Virus record (IMG/VR): IMGVR_UViG_3300049489_001433
Span: 1 to 22,323 of that record
DNA length: 22,323 bases
Direction: 5' to 3' (one strand)
Source: a virus
Shown: positions 13,290 through 20,786 of the stretch, piece by piece
How the letters are laid out: each line of letters begins with the position of its first letter
How positions within the stretch are numbered: the first letter of the stretch is position 1
The notes under the pieces: generated by a model
Databases searched by the model: none
The model's input: only the letters and a program-made list of their open reading frames with translations
What the model was told of the DNA's origin: nothing
Program-made: the position numbers and the translations under genes

Positions 13290-13546
13290 GCGATCTGGCC
13301 CGCCGCTACGCCGCGCACGGTCTCACCCGCGCCGAGTTCGCGCGCCGCGTCGGCGCGGCATACCAGACCGTGTGGCGGTGGGAGCGCGGGCAGTGCGTCC
13401 CGACAGGCGAGCATGTCGCCGCGATCGAACGCGTGCTCGGCGTGTCCGGCGACCCCGAGCTCGACGCGATGCGATCGCTCGCCAAGCTCGGCAACGACGC
13501 TCGATCGCGAGTTCTGCGCTGGGCCGCAGCGCGGTGGGATGCGTGA
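13286..13546 (+). CDS. XRE-type HTH regulator next to the integrase, 86 aa
   Basis: The GTG at 13286 overlaps the previous stop, and the stop overlaps the integrase GTG. Residues 3-55 (LARRYAAHGLTRAEFARRVGAAYQTVWRWERG...VPTGEHVAAIERVLGV) form a compact HTH_3 domain with a typical turn. The tail (DAMRSLAKLGNDARSRVLRWAA) is helical. Tight coupling to the integrase suggests control of integration: either a regulator or a recombination directionality factor for the serine integrase. Directionality factors are diverse in sequence, so this remains open. Confidence 0.75.
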   Translation: MSDLARRYAAHGLTRAEFARRVGAAYQTVWRWERGQCVPTGEHVAAIERVLGVSGDPELDAMRSLAKLGNDARSRVLRWAAARWDA

Positions 13547-15225
13547 CCCTCGCCGGTGCACGCTGCGCGGTCTACGCGCGCTTCTCGACCGACATGCAGT
13601 CGAGCTCGTCGGTCGAGGACCAGGTCGCGCGCGCGCGGCGGTACGTCGAGGAGCGCGGCGGCCGTGTCGACGAGGCCCTCGTCTTCGTCGACTTCGCGCT
13701 CTCGGGCGCGACCACGGCCCGCCCTGGCCTGCAGGCGCTGCTCGCCGCGGTGGACGCTCGCCGGCTCGACGTCGCGCTCGTCGAGTCGCTCGACCGCGTG
13801 TCCCGCGACCAGGCCGACGTGCACATGATCTTTCGCCGGCTCCGGGCCGCCGACGTGCGCCTCATCGGGATCGGCGACGGCATCGACACGAGCACGGGGC
13901 AGGCCGGCCGGATGCTCGCCTCCATGCGCGCGATGATGGGCGAGGCCTACCTCGACGACCTCCGCGACAAGACCCGCCGTGGCCTCGAGGCCCGAGCTCG
14001 CGCCGGCCTCGCCACGGGCGGCCTCCCCTTCGGCTACCGCTCGAGCGCCCACGCCAGCGGCGGCCGCGCGATCGAGATCGACCCCGCCGCGGCCGACATC
14101 GTCCGCCGGATCTTCGCCGACCACGCGCGCGGTGCGTCCTTCGCCGGGATCGCGACGGCGCTCAACGCCGAGCTCGTGCCCCCGCCGAGGTCCTCGCGCC
14201 GTCTCCGAGCCCCGACGTGGCAGCACACCACCATCCGCTCGATCCTCAAGAACGAGCGCTACCGCGGCGTGCTCGTCTTCGGGCAGCGCGAGTGGCGGAA
14301 GGTCCCCGACACCCAGCTCCGCCGGCCGGTGCTCCGATCGCCGCACGCCGTCGTCCGAATCGAGCGCCCCGAGCTCCGCATCGTCGACGACGAGACGTGG
14401 TCCGCCTGCAACCCGACCTCGAGCGACCGCCCTGCACGGGCGGCGGAAAGAAGAGCAGGCGCGCGCCGCGCCTACCTCTTCTCGGGCCTCCTCCGCTGCG
14501 GCCTCTGCGGCTCGACCATGCACGTGCACGGCGGCCGCGACCGCAGCTACTACCGCTGCGCCGAGGCCGCGAGCCGCGGCACGTGCGAGAACCGGGCATC
14601 GGTCGCCGAGGACGTCGTGCGCCCGGGGCTGCTCGAGGCGATCGCCGAGCGCATCTGGTCGCCGACGACGGCGGCAGCGGTGCGCGCGATCGTCGAGGGC
14701 GTGCTCGCCAGCGACACGTCGAGCGCCGAGCTCGGAGCCGCCCGTCGGGCGCTCGCGGTCACCGAGCAGCGCCGCGACCGTCTCGTCGAGGCCCTCGCCG
14801 GCGACACGTCCGGGGCAGCGCCGGCGTCCGTCCTCGGTGCGATCCGCGATCTCGAGGGTCGGGCTCGGGTCGAGCGCGGTCGCGTGGCCGAGCTCGAGGG
14901 CCGGGCCCGAACGGCGTCGCTCCCGTCGGCCGACGAGCTGCTCGAGCGGATGCGGCGGCTCTCGACGGGCCTCGACCAGGTCGAGCGCGTGGACGTCGCC
15001 CGGGAGCGGCTGCGGGCCCTCCTGCGGGGGCCGGTCACGCTCACGCCCGAGGGTGACCGTTACGTGGCTCGGGCCGAGATCCTCCCCCTCGTACTGCTGG
15101 GGATGAGCTCGGCCCGGGCTGGTGGTGACGTGCGTCTTGCGGGGGCGCGATTGACGCAGCCCGCCACCGCGTTTCCGGCCCTCTCCGTGACCCGGGACTT
15201 CCCGATCGCCCGCCGGGCCGCGTAG
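13543..15225 (+). CDS. Large serine integrase, 560 aa
   Basis: The catalytic resolvase domain spans about residues 7-150: YARFSTDMQSSSSVEDQV (Ser15, Arg13), VESLDRVSRDQADVHMIF (the Arg-rich active-site segment) and the D/R helix AYLDDLRDKTRRGLEARA. A Recombinase domain follows (GLPFGYR..., ILKNERYRGVLVFGQREW). The zinc ribbon has C319-x2-C322, C339 and C348 (CGLCGSTMHVHGG...YYRCAEAA...GTCENR). A coiled-coil stretch lies at about residues 390-500 (ALAVTEQRRDRLVEALAG, RARVERGRVAELEGRA). This is the full set of a phage serine integrase that joins attP to a host attB without high-level cofactors. The GTG start overlaps the upstream gene. Confidence 0.92.
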   Translation: MTLAGARCAVYARFSTDMQSSSSVEDQVARARRYVEERGGRVDEALVFVDFALSGATTARPGLQALLAAVDARRLDVALVESLDRVSRDQADVHMIFRRLRAADVRLIGIGDGIDTSTGQAGRMLASMRAMMGEAYLDDLRDKTRRGLEARARAGLATGGLPFGYRSSAHASGGRAIEIDPAAADIVRRIFADHARGASFAGIATALNAELVPPPRSSRRLRAPTWQHTTIRSILKNERYRGVLVFGQREWRKVPDTQLRRPVLRSPHAVVRIERPELRIVDDETWSACNPTSSDRPARAAERRAGARRAYLFSGLLRCGLCGSTMHVHGGRDRSYYRCAEAASRGTCENRASVAEDVVRPGLLEAIAERIWSPTTAAAVRAIVEGVLASDTSSAELGAARRALAVTEQRRDRLVEALAGDTSGAAPASVLGAIRDLEGRARVERGRVAELEGRARTASLPSADELLERMRRLSTGLDQVERVDVARERLRALLRGPVTLTPEGDRYVARAEILPLVLLGMSSARAGGDVRLAGARLTQPATAFPALSVTRDFPIARRAA

Positions 15226-15234
15226 CCTGGTCGG

Positions 15235-15432
15235 GTGCACGCCGGCCCGTACCAGCTCTCCGCGTCGCAGTCGTTGGCCTGGCACTCGGCCGACGTCGAC
15301 GAGCGGGAGTACATGCGCACCCGGCTCCGAGCTGCATGCCGACGACGGCTCGAGGAGGACCCGCACGCGCAGGCGGTCGAGATCCGGGACCTCGACGGGC
15401 GCGTGCTCGAGCGCGTGGAGCGGGCCGGGTGA
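15235..15432 (+). CDS. Small acidic/basic protein after the integrase, 65 aa
   Basis: The GTG at 15235 begins 10 bases after the integrase stop; an internal ATG at 15313 is an alternative. The protein has a charged helix (DEREYMRTRLRAACRRRLEED) and a final beta-like IRDLDGRVLERVERAG. Third positions are strongly G/C, which supports coding. I recognise no family. It is the last plus-strand gene before the convergent late region. Confidence 0.5.
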   Translation: MHAGPYQLSASQSLAWHSADVDEREYMRTRLRAACRRRLEEDPHAQAVEIRDLDGRVLERVERAG

Positions 15433-15518
15433 GTCCCTACCGCACGCCGGCCCCGCCTCCGCTCCCGCCGCCGAGTTCGGCCGCCCGTCTCGCGCTCGAG
15501 GCTGCGGGTTCTTGCGGG
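15433..15518. other. Convergent gap between early and late transcription
   Basis: Eighty-six bases lie between the last plus-strand stop and the amidase stop on the minus strand. It is C-rich, contains a direct repeat of GCGGGTTCTTGCGGG type spacing, and shows no strong hairpin with a T-run. It is the main non-coding DNA beside the integrase, so it is a candidate place for attP, but I see no convincing crossover palindrome. Confidence 0.35.
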
Positions 15519-16235
15519 CTACCGCCAGCCGTCCGCGCGCAGTGCGTCGTTCAGATAGTCCGCCGCATCCCCCTTCGAGCTCGGCGCTTGCCAGTGCTCG
15601 AGGTGCCCGCGGCGGTGCCCGGTCGGGGCAGCGAGCACGCGGTCGATCGCGATGAGACCACCCGTCGCGGTGCGGATCGCGGGCGTCGTCAGCATCCGGG
15701 CGAGCTCGACGTACGACCGGATCATCTCCGGCGACGGGCGCAGGCACTCGATGCGGCGGCCGCCGAAGCGACGCACCTCGGTCGTGCCCGCGATGCCGAG
15801 CTTGCGCGCCTGGCGTGCGGTCCCGGGCCAGGTGTTCTCGCAGCCGACCGAGATCGGGTTGATGCCGCGCGCCATGTGCACGGTCGCCCAGCGGAGGTCG
15901 GCGGTCTGCCAGAGCACGCCGTCCCATCCGTTCACGAAGCCGACCGAGACGTCGGCGAGTGGGTCGTCCTTGTCGATGACGCCGTCCCCGTCGTCGTCCT
16001 TCCGGCGCGCCTTCATCGCCTCGACGACGCGCCGGGCCGTCGTCGGGCCCGTGCGGCAGTGCCCCGCGGTCCAGTGCCCGCCCAGGAGCCGGCACGGGCC
16101 GAGGCGCCGGCGGAGGTCGGGCTGGTCGGTCGCGACGTCCCAGGACCACCAGGCGTCCGTGTCGCGGTGGACGATCTCGGAGCCGGGGACGTCGAGGACG
16201 CGCCCGTCGAGGACCAGGCCGCGCTCGACCGTCAC
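15519..16235 (-). CDS. Amidase-type endolysin, 238 aa
   Basis: The GTG at 16235 overlaps the stop of the tail-adaptor-like gene. The amidase_2 fold is visible: GGHWTAGH (His54, a zinc ligand), FVNGWDGVLWQTADLRWATVHM (His120), INPISVGCENTW (the 'siGIE' equivalent), and a C-terminal HLEHWQ...SSKGDAAD that matches the closing H-x(6)-K-x-D zinc/catalytic segment. It should cut the bond between muramic acid and L-Ala in peptidoglycan at lysis. Between the first and second zinc sites lies DDDGDGVIDKDDPLAD (residues 80-95), which matches a calcium-binding loop. No signal peptide is present, so release depends on a holin. Confidence 0.8.
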   Translation of the reverse strand: MTVERGLVLDGRVLDVPGSEIVHRDTDAWWSWDVATDQPDLRRRLGPCRLLGGHWTAGHCRTGPTTARRVVEAMKARRKDDDGDGVIDKDDPLADVSVGFVNGWDGVLWQTADLRWATVHMARGINPISVGCENTWPGTARQARKLGIAGTTEVRRFGGRRIECLRPSPEMIRSYVELARMLTTPAIRTATGGLIAIDRVLAAPTGHRRGHLEHWQAPSSKGDAADYLNDALRADGWR

Positions 16236-16549
16236 GACACCACCACCCTGATCGCGCGGCTCACGACGTGGCCGAGGTCGGTCTCGATGGTGTTGACGAC
16301 GACGTAGCGGCCACCAGCCACGCCGCCAGAGATCCATGCGGTGGTGATCTTGCCCGCGAGCGCCGGCGGCGGGCTGCCGAGGACGACGAGACCCGTCCAG
16401 GCACCCGACTCCACAGCCCACGACGAGCTCGTGATGACCGGGAGGGTGCCGCCCTGGGCGCGTTCGCCGGACAGCCACGGGGTCCAGTCGACCCAGATCG
16501 GGAGGATGTCGGTCGGGCTCATCCCGACGTCGAGGATGGTGGTGGTCAC
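16232..16549 (-). CDS. Phage fibre-tail adaptor-like protein, 105 aa
   Basis: GTG 16549 overlaps the stop of the 87-aa gene and has a GAGG upstream. The beta-strand pattern fits the small fibre-tail adaptor proteins: DILPIWVDWTPWLSGER, ITSSSWAVESGAWTGLVVLG, GKITTAWISGGVAGGRYVVVNTIET, HVVSRAIRVVV. Such proteins typically have an Ig-like fold and sit at the tail tip. The family call comes from this pattern and from its neighbourhood of tail genes, not from any catalytic motif. Confidence 0.65.
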   Translation of the reverse strand: MTTTILDVGMSPTDILPIWVDWTPWLSGERAQGGTLPVITSSSWAVESGAWTGLVVLGSPPPALAGKITTAWISGGVAGGRYVVVNTIETDLGHVVSRAIRVVVS

Positions 16550-16809
16550 GGGTACCTCGGGCGTGCGGTGCGACCCTGCGTCGGCACCTCGAGAGATCGG
16601 TCTGAGACGACGATGGGCGCGCTCCGGTCGCTCACGTCGATGGCCGCGCGCCGCATGTGCGCGACGACATGTGCGAGATGCTGGTGCGCCCCGACCAGCG
16701 CTGTCCGGTACGACGCCGGGACGCACGCTGTGATCCACTCGATCGCGACCCGGAGGGCGTTCAGGCCGCGTGTGAGCTGGCCGCCCTCGTTGAGGCCGTG
16801 GGCGATCAT
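16546..16809 (-). CDS. Small helical late protein, 87 aa
   Basis: The ATG at 16809 overlaps the stop of the repeat-containing virion protein, and its own stop overlaps the next GTG. The first 55 residues are helical with several His (GLNALRVAIEWITACVPASY, VGAHQHLAHVVAHMRRAAI). The tail is polar and basic. I recognise no family. It is probably a minor virion or assembly protein, by position only. Confidence 0.6.
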   Translation of the reverse strand: MIAHGLNEGGQLTRGLNALRVAIEWITACVPASYRTALVGAHQHLAHVVAHMRRAAIDVSDRSAPIVVSDRSLEVPTQGRTARPRYP

Positions 16810-17918
16810 GCGGGCGCACTCCGCTTGGTCTGCGCGCCGGGGTATGTCGTCACGGCCTCCCCGCCGTGCGTCGTGAGCGTCCAGGTGTGCAGCACTGTGG
16901 TGCCGTCGTCGTCGTAGAGCACGAGCGACACGCCGCCACCGAAGCCGGTGACCTCGAGGCGGTTGGCCGCGACCTTGCGCGCGAGCGCGGCGTCGCTCGC
17001 GACGTCGACCATCTGCGCGAGGAGCACGCCTGCCGCGTTCCCGCTGAGGATCGAGGACCAGACGGCGGCCGCGATCCCCGACGCGGTGAGCTCGGCCGCG
17101 CTGCCCGCGGTGGTGAGCTCGGCGGACATGCCCAGCGTGCCGCGGAGCGCGCTCCCATCGAGCGACCCGTCGGCGAGCATCGTCGAGACGAGGTGCGCGA
17201 GCGCCTCGAGCGCGCCGGTGAGGTCGCCGCCGGCCGCCATGGTCGCGGCGAGCTGGGTCACGAGGCGGACGTCCGCCGTGACCGCACAGTCGCTCAGGAG
17301 CGAGCACGTCATCGCGACCGTGAGGCCGAGGGCTGCAGTCGAGAGCGAGCCGTCTGACACGAGGCTCGATGCGAGGCCCGCGATCAACCCCAGATCGGCA
17401 GTGGAGATGGACCCGTCCGAGACGGCCGTGCAGACGAGGAGCGCGTACGTCGAGAGCAGCGCATCGAGGTCGCCGTCGGAGGTCATCGCCGCAGCGAGGT
17501 TGGCGACGCCGAGCATCGCGGCCGACGTCGCGCATGGGCCGGTCAGGGTGGCGGTGAGATTCGCGAGGGCGGCAATCGCCGCCGTGGAAAGGGCCCCGTC
17601 CGAGACCAGCGTCGCCCCGATGCCCGCACCCATCGCCAGGCCCGCGGCGAGCTCGTGCCCGTGCTCGATCGACGTGTAGGCGGCGAGCCCGCCGCCGCGG
17701 CGCGGGAGGAGCCACGCGTCGCGGGCCTCGTACCCGTTCGGACGGCCCGCCGTGTCGGCGATCGACGCGCCGCCGATGACCGTGCCCTCCCCGCAGTCGA
17801 GGCCGCGCTGGGCGCTCGGCGGCGTCCAGGTCGAGCGCTGGATGCCGTAGAGCCCCGCCGCGGCGGTGACCCGCATCGGGTTCGCCGAGAGCGCCAGGCC
17901 GTTGCGGATGAGCGCCAC
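16806..17918 (-). CDS. Phage virion protein with ~20-residue repeats, 370 aa
   Basis: The GTG at 17918 lies six bases after the upstream stop. Residues 1-90 are non-repetitive (GLYGIQRSTWTPPSAQRGLDCGEGT...). Residues 101-275 hold about nine repeats of 20-21 residues with the pattern x-L-V-S-D-G-x-L-S-T-A-x-L (for example ATLVSDGALSTAAI, SLVSDGSLSTAALG, TMLADGSLDGSALR), likely a solenoid or stacked beta/helix structure. The last 90 residues (AAVWSSILSGNAAGVLLAQMV, VASDAALARKVAANRLEV, VLYDDDGTTVLHTWTL) match the C-terminal module often found in phage tail-tip and fibre proteins. It is probably a tail fibre or baseplate component. Confidence 0.7.
   Translation of the reverse strand: MALIRNGLALSANPMRVTAAAGLYGIQRSTWTPPSAQRGLDCGEGTVIGGASIADTAGRPNGYEARDAWLLPRRGGGLAAYTSIEHGHELAAGLAMGAGIGATLVSDGALSTAAIAALANLTATLTGPCATSAAMLGVANLAAAMTSDGDLDALLSTYALLVCTAVSDGSISTADLGLIAGLASSLVSDGSLSTAALGLTVAMTCSLLSDCAVTADVRLVTQLAATMAAGGDLTGALEALAHLVSTMLADGSLDGSALRGTLGMSAELTTAGSAAELTASGIAAAVWSSILSGNAAGVLLAQMVDVASDAALARKVAANRLEVTGFGGGVSLVLYDDDGTTVLHTWTLTTHGGEAVTTYPGAQTKRSAPA
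17094..17618 (-). repeat. Degenerate 60-63 bp coding repeats
   Basis: This is the DNA for residues 101-275 of the virion protein. Asp-Gly or an equivalent pair recurs at about residues 107, 127, 148, 168, 189, 210, 230 and 250. DNA copies differ more than protein copies, so the duplications are old and held by selection. Confidence 0.75.
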
Positions 17919-17924
17919 GTCAGC

Positions 17925-19082
17925 TCAGCCCCAGGCGAAGTCGACGACGGTCGTCAACGGCGAGTTGGTCGTGGTCGCGCCCGTCGAGAACAGCATCCAC
18001 CCGAGGCAGGCGCCGTCCTCCACCTTCGGGAGGCTCAGCATCTGGTTCACGAGATCGCGCTCGGAGTAGGCGCCGGTGACCGGCAGCATGATGTCGAGCA
18101 GCGGCTTCGCGATGCAGAGCGCGACGACGCCCGAGCCCGTGTAGGCGGTGCCGCCCGACCACGTGAACGCCTCGATCGACCGCACGCCGGTGTCCGCGCC
18201 CTGCTTCGGGAGGAAGGGGCCGTAGCGCCCGGCGGCGTTGCCCGAGTGCGGGATGCGCGTGGCGTAAGCGTCGGCCGCCGCGCCGTTTGTCGGCGAGCCC
18301 TGGAACGCGCGCGCCGCCGTGCCCGCGGCGTTCGTGTAGCTCGAGGCGCTGAGGTTCGGGCCGCCGCCCGTCGGCGCGGTCTGCACGACGAAGAACGCCT
18401 CGCAGCCAGCGCCGTTCGCGTTTCGGCGCTGGACGGTGAGCGTGTGCGTGCCCGTGCCCGCGTCGGTGATGTCGATGTACGTGCCCGCGAGCGCGTTCGC
18501 GTAGCTGGACGCGACGCGCGCCGTGGTCGCCGAGACGCGGATCAGCCAGTAGTCGGTCGCGAGCGAGAGGCCGGCCGGCAGCGTGGTCGTCGTCGTGAAG
18601 CGAACCTTCGTGAACGGCGACCAGTCGTTCGCGTACGTGATGAGGTCGGTACCTGCGTCCGCCGTGAACGTGTTCGTGTTGATGAGCGTGCGCGAGCCCG
18701 TGCCCGTGACGTTCGTGCCCGCGAGCCGGTAGTAGCACTCGAGGTCGACGAGCTTCGCCTGCCACGGCGCGCCTGCGGCTGCGACGAGGAGCGCGCCGAC
18801 CGAGAGGATGTGCTTCGTGTCGGTCGGGCCGACGACGCCGCCGTGCTGGAGCCCGAGGATCGTGGCACCCGCCGCATCTCCGCCGCCCTCGGTGCAGACC
18901 TGGCACACGAGGTCGGCCGCCGCTGGGTACGTAGTGGCGTTCGGGTAGCCCGCGCCGCCGAAGAGCGCGTGCCATCCGCCCGCCGTGTGCGCCGGGCTCG
19001 TGATCTTCTGGCTCTCGCGCCGGAGGTACTTGGCGTTGACCGTCAGCTCGTTGATCAGGTCGTCCTGCGACGTGAAGCCCAT
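17925..19082 (-). CDS. Phage structural protein with an inserted beta domain, 385 aa
   Basis: ATG 19082 is preceded by a GAGAGGG ribosome binding site. Its two ends align with the protein encoded upstream: KITSPAHTAGGWHALFGGAGYPN matches KVPSQASVAGQWVDLSMAAGNPQ, and GPFLPKQGADTGVRSIEAF...KVEDGACLG matches LFLPMATGDTGIREISGV...RVEDGAYLG. Between them residues 120-220 (SRTLINTNTFTADAGTDLI, LPAGLSLATDYWLIRVS, GTYIDITDAGTGTHTL) form an extra beta domain of a type seen in fibres and other adhesive phage proteins. It is probably a virion protein with a surface domain. The exact role is unknown. Confidence 0.7.
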   Translation of the reverse strand: MGFTSQDDLINELTVNAKYLRRESQKITSPAHTAGGWHALFGGAGYPNATTYPAAADLVCQVCTEGGGDAAGATILGLQHGGVVGPTDTKHILSVGALLVAAAGAPWQAKLVDLECYYRLAGTNVTGTGSRTLINTNTFTADAGTDLITYANDWSPFTKVRFTTTTTLPAGLSLATDYWLIRVSATTARVASSYANALAGTYIDITDAGTGTHTLTVQRRNANGAGCEAFFVVQTAPTGGGPNLSASSYTNAAGTAARAFQGSPTNGAAADAYATRIPHSGNAAGRYGPFLPKQGADTGVRSIEAFTWSGGTAYTGSGVVALCIAKPLLDIMLPVTGAYSERDLVNQMLSLPKVEDGACLGWMLFSTGATTTNSPLTTVVDFAWG

Positions 19083-19091
19083 GATGCCCTC

Positions 19092-19943
19092 TCAGTTCCA
19101 CACGAAGGTGATGCGGCCTGCGAGCGTGCCGGCGGCGACCGTCGCAGCGCAGTTGACGACGAGACCGAGGTACGCGCCGTCCTCGACCCGCGGCGCGTTC
19201 GGCTGCTCGGTGAGGTACACGCGCTCGCTCGGCACGGAGACCTCGCTGATGCGCGCGGAGCAGAGCGGGCGCACGAGCACGAGCGCGGCGAGGCCGCCGT
19301 TCGGCGCGAGCATCGTTACGCCAGAGATCTCCCGGATCCCCGTGTCGCCTGTCGCCATCGGGAGGAAGAGCGCGCCGCCCGCTGCGGTCGCTTGCTGCGA
19401 CGTGCAGATGGTCGCGATCGAGTCCGCGGTCGTGTTGCAGGTGATCGCGGGACTCGTCTTCGCGGCCCCGTCCTGGTTGATGTAGTCGTACGTGAACGAG
19501 CCGCCCCCCAGCGTCGGCGCCGTGGTCACCAGCATCGCGCGCACGCCCTCCCCGTCGACGTAGCGAGGGAGCGGCACGTCGTTGATCATCACCTGCGGCG
19601 CGGTGTCGTCGAGGTCGACGAAGGGGTAGTAGAGGAGGTAGTCGAGGAGCTGGTACGTGCCGACGAAGCCCGCGGTCGGCGAGCAGAGCACCATGTCGAG
19701 CACGTGCATCGACGCGGGCGCCTTGTCGTCGCCGTGGAGGATGCCGCGCATCCCGCTGAGCACGGCCGCCTCGAGCGGCGCGGTCGGGTAGTAGTTCGGC
19801 TGCGGGTTGCCCGCGGCCATGGAGAGATCGACCCACTGGCCGGCTACCGATGCCTGCGACGGCACTTTTCGGAAGTGCGCGGTGTGGATCTGCCCCGCGC
19901 GGGCCGCCTCGCCGAGTGCGCCGTAGCTGCGGAACCCGCTCAC
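19092..19943 (-). CDS. Phage structural protein, paralogue without the insertion, 283 aa
   Basis: GTG 19943 overlaps the stop of the 54-aa gene and has GGAGG five bases upstream. The start FRSYGALGEAARAGQIHTAHFRKVPSQ and WVDLSMAAGNPQPNYYPTAPLEA are familiar from phage virion proteins of unknown exact role. The middle (MHVLDMVLCSPTAGFVGTYQLLDYLLYYP) and end (RVEDGAYLGLVVNCAATV...GRITFVW) are beta-rich. It is paralogous to the 385-aa protein downstream, so the two may form mixed oligomers or stacked rings. I cannot tell capsid from tail with certainty; the tail-fibre neighbourhood favours the tail. Confidence 0.7.
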   Translation of the reverse strand: MSGFRSYGALGEAARAGQIHTAHFRKVPSQASVAGQWVDLSMAAGNPQPNYYPTAPLEAAVLSGMRGILHGDDKAPASMHVLDMVLCSPTAGFVGTYQLLDYLLYYPFVDLDDTAPQVMINDVPLPRYVDGEGVRAMLVTTAPTLGGGSFTYDYINQDGAAKTSPAITCNTTADSIATICTSQQATAAGGALFLPMATGDTGIREISGVTMLAPNGGLAALVLVRPLCSARISEVSVPSERVYLTEQPNAPRVEDGAYLGLVVNCAATVAAGTLAGRITFVWN

Positions 19944-20104
19944 GAGGGCCTCCGCGCGGGCGCGACGCCCCCGGACTGCGAGACGACGGCGCTCATGTGC
20001 GCGACGACGGGCACGGCGCACGAGCACGCACGCACGATGCGCCCGTCCGACAGCACGACGGCCGGACGGGCGCAGCCCGAGCACGAGTAGGAGGCGGCGC
20101 TCAC
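19940..20104 (-). CDS. Small Cys-rich zinc-type protein, 54 aa
   Basis: The GTG at 20104 overlaps the stop of the tail-fibre-type gene, and its stop overlaps the next GTG. Cys8-x2-Cys11 (YSCSGC) and a C-S-C pair at 28-30 (RACSC) can bind one zinc; the strand ARPAVVLSDGRIVRAC lies between them. The C-terminal third is Val/Ser/Ala-rich. Small zinc proteins of this sort are common between phage tail genes. Function unknown. Confidence 0.6.
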   Translation of the reverse strand: MSAASYSCSGCARPAVVLSDGRIVRACSCAVPVVAHMSAVVSQSGGVAPARRPS

Positions 20105-20520
20105 GTGATCGTGCTCACCAGCGCCCCGGCCGCGAACTGCGGCTGGATGCCCGAGGAGACGGCCCGCGACGCCGACAGTGCGCCGTAGTGGATGATCGTG
20201 CCGCCGACACCGACCGAGACGTGCGTGATCGTGTTCGAGTCCGAGGTGCACTCGGCGAACTGGATCAGCGCCGCATTGTCGAGCGACCCGCCGCTCGGCG
20301 CGTCCCAGCCCACGCCAGACCGCGCCACGGTGACCCGTGCGTAGCTGCCGTAGGTCGCCTCGTTGCTCGCCTGCGACGACGTCGCGGGCGCGCTCGTGTG
20401 CAGCGCGATGTCGAGGGTCGTGGCGGGCGACGAGCCGTCGTTCTCCGCGATGTCGGCCCACGCGGCGGCGCGGTAGATGAGGCCGAGGAGGGAGTTCGCA
20501 GCGTCGACGGAGGTGCTCAT
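20101..20520 (-). CDS. Phage tail fibre-type protein, 139 aa
   Basis: The ATG at 20520 overlaps the preceding stop. The pattern is that of a widespread small phage tail-fibre family: NSLLGLIYRAAAWADIAEND, SPATTLDIALHTSAP, SQASNEATYGSYARVTVARS, GWDAPSGGSLDN, IQFAECTSDSNTITHVSVGV, and the end GIQPQFAAGALVSTI. The N-terminal helix followed by a conserved LHT...Y-x-x-YARV-x-V-x-R core is diagnostic enough for a family call. It probably belongs to the tail tip or side-fibre apparatus. Confidence 0.75.
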   Translation of the reverse strand: MSTSVDAANSLLGLIYRAAAWADIAENDGSSPATTLDIALHTSAPATSSQASNEATYGSYARVTVARSGVGWDAPSGGSLDNAALIQFAECTSDSNTITHVSVGVGGTIIHYGALSASRAVSSGIQPQFAAGALVSTIT

Positions 20521-20786
20521 TTCGGGTTCCTTTCGACCGGCCCGATCGGCCGGGTGTCATCTGCCGCGCGCCCGTCGCGCGCTGCCTCTGCCGCCTCGAG
20601 CTCGGCGAGCCGTGCGGCCGACGCCACCTGCATCCGGGGCACGACGGGCGTCATGCGGTCGCAGAGCTCGCGGGCGTGCGCGATGGCCGCCCGGTCGTCG
20701 TCCTTGCCCGAGAGCGCGGCGAGGAGGCCGGGGGCGAGCTCGGCGACGACGCCGAGGAGCGAGACGACGATGGCCCCGGCGGTCAC
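20517..20786 (-). CDS. Small membrane-anchored late protein, 89 aa
   Basis: The GTG at 20786 overlaps the stop of the membrane/lipoprotein gene and has GGAGG 9 bases upstream. Its N-terminus is hydrophobic (AGAIVVSLLGVVAELAPGLLAALSG), followed by a charged helical domain (KDDDRAAIAHARELCDRM, ASAARLAELEAAEAARDG). One membrane span with a helical domain suits a lysis or baseplate-linked protein. It sits within the membrane-protein cluster, so a lysis role is likely. Confidence 0.6.
   Translation of the reverse strand: MTAGAIVVSLLGVVAELAPGLLAALSGKDDDRAAIAHARELCDRMTPVVPRMQVASAARLAELEAAEAARDGRAADDTRPIGPVERNPK

Noticed and set aside
15433-15518. attP site
   Set aside because: Location is suitable, but no convincing inverted repeat with a central dinucleotide is visible, so it is not called as an attachment site.
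13306-16149. Long minus-strand open frame (about 947 codons) opposite the integrase
   Set aside because: The opposite strand encodes a full serine integrase. The frame also crosses the convergent gap, and its sequence is low-complexity.
17655-20090. Long plus-strand open frame (about 811 codons) opposite the virion genes
   Set aside because: Composition is Arg/Val/Ala/Asp-rich with no domain, while the minus strand shows recognisable virion proteins with overlap starts.
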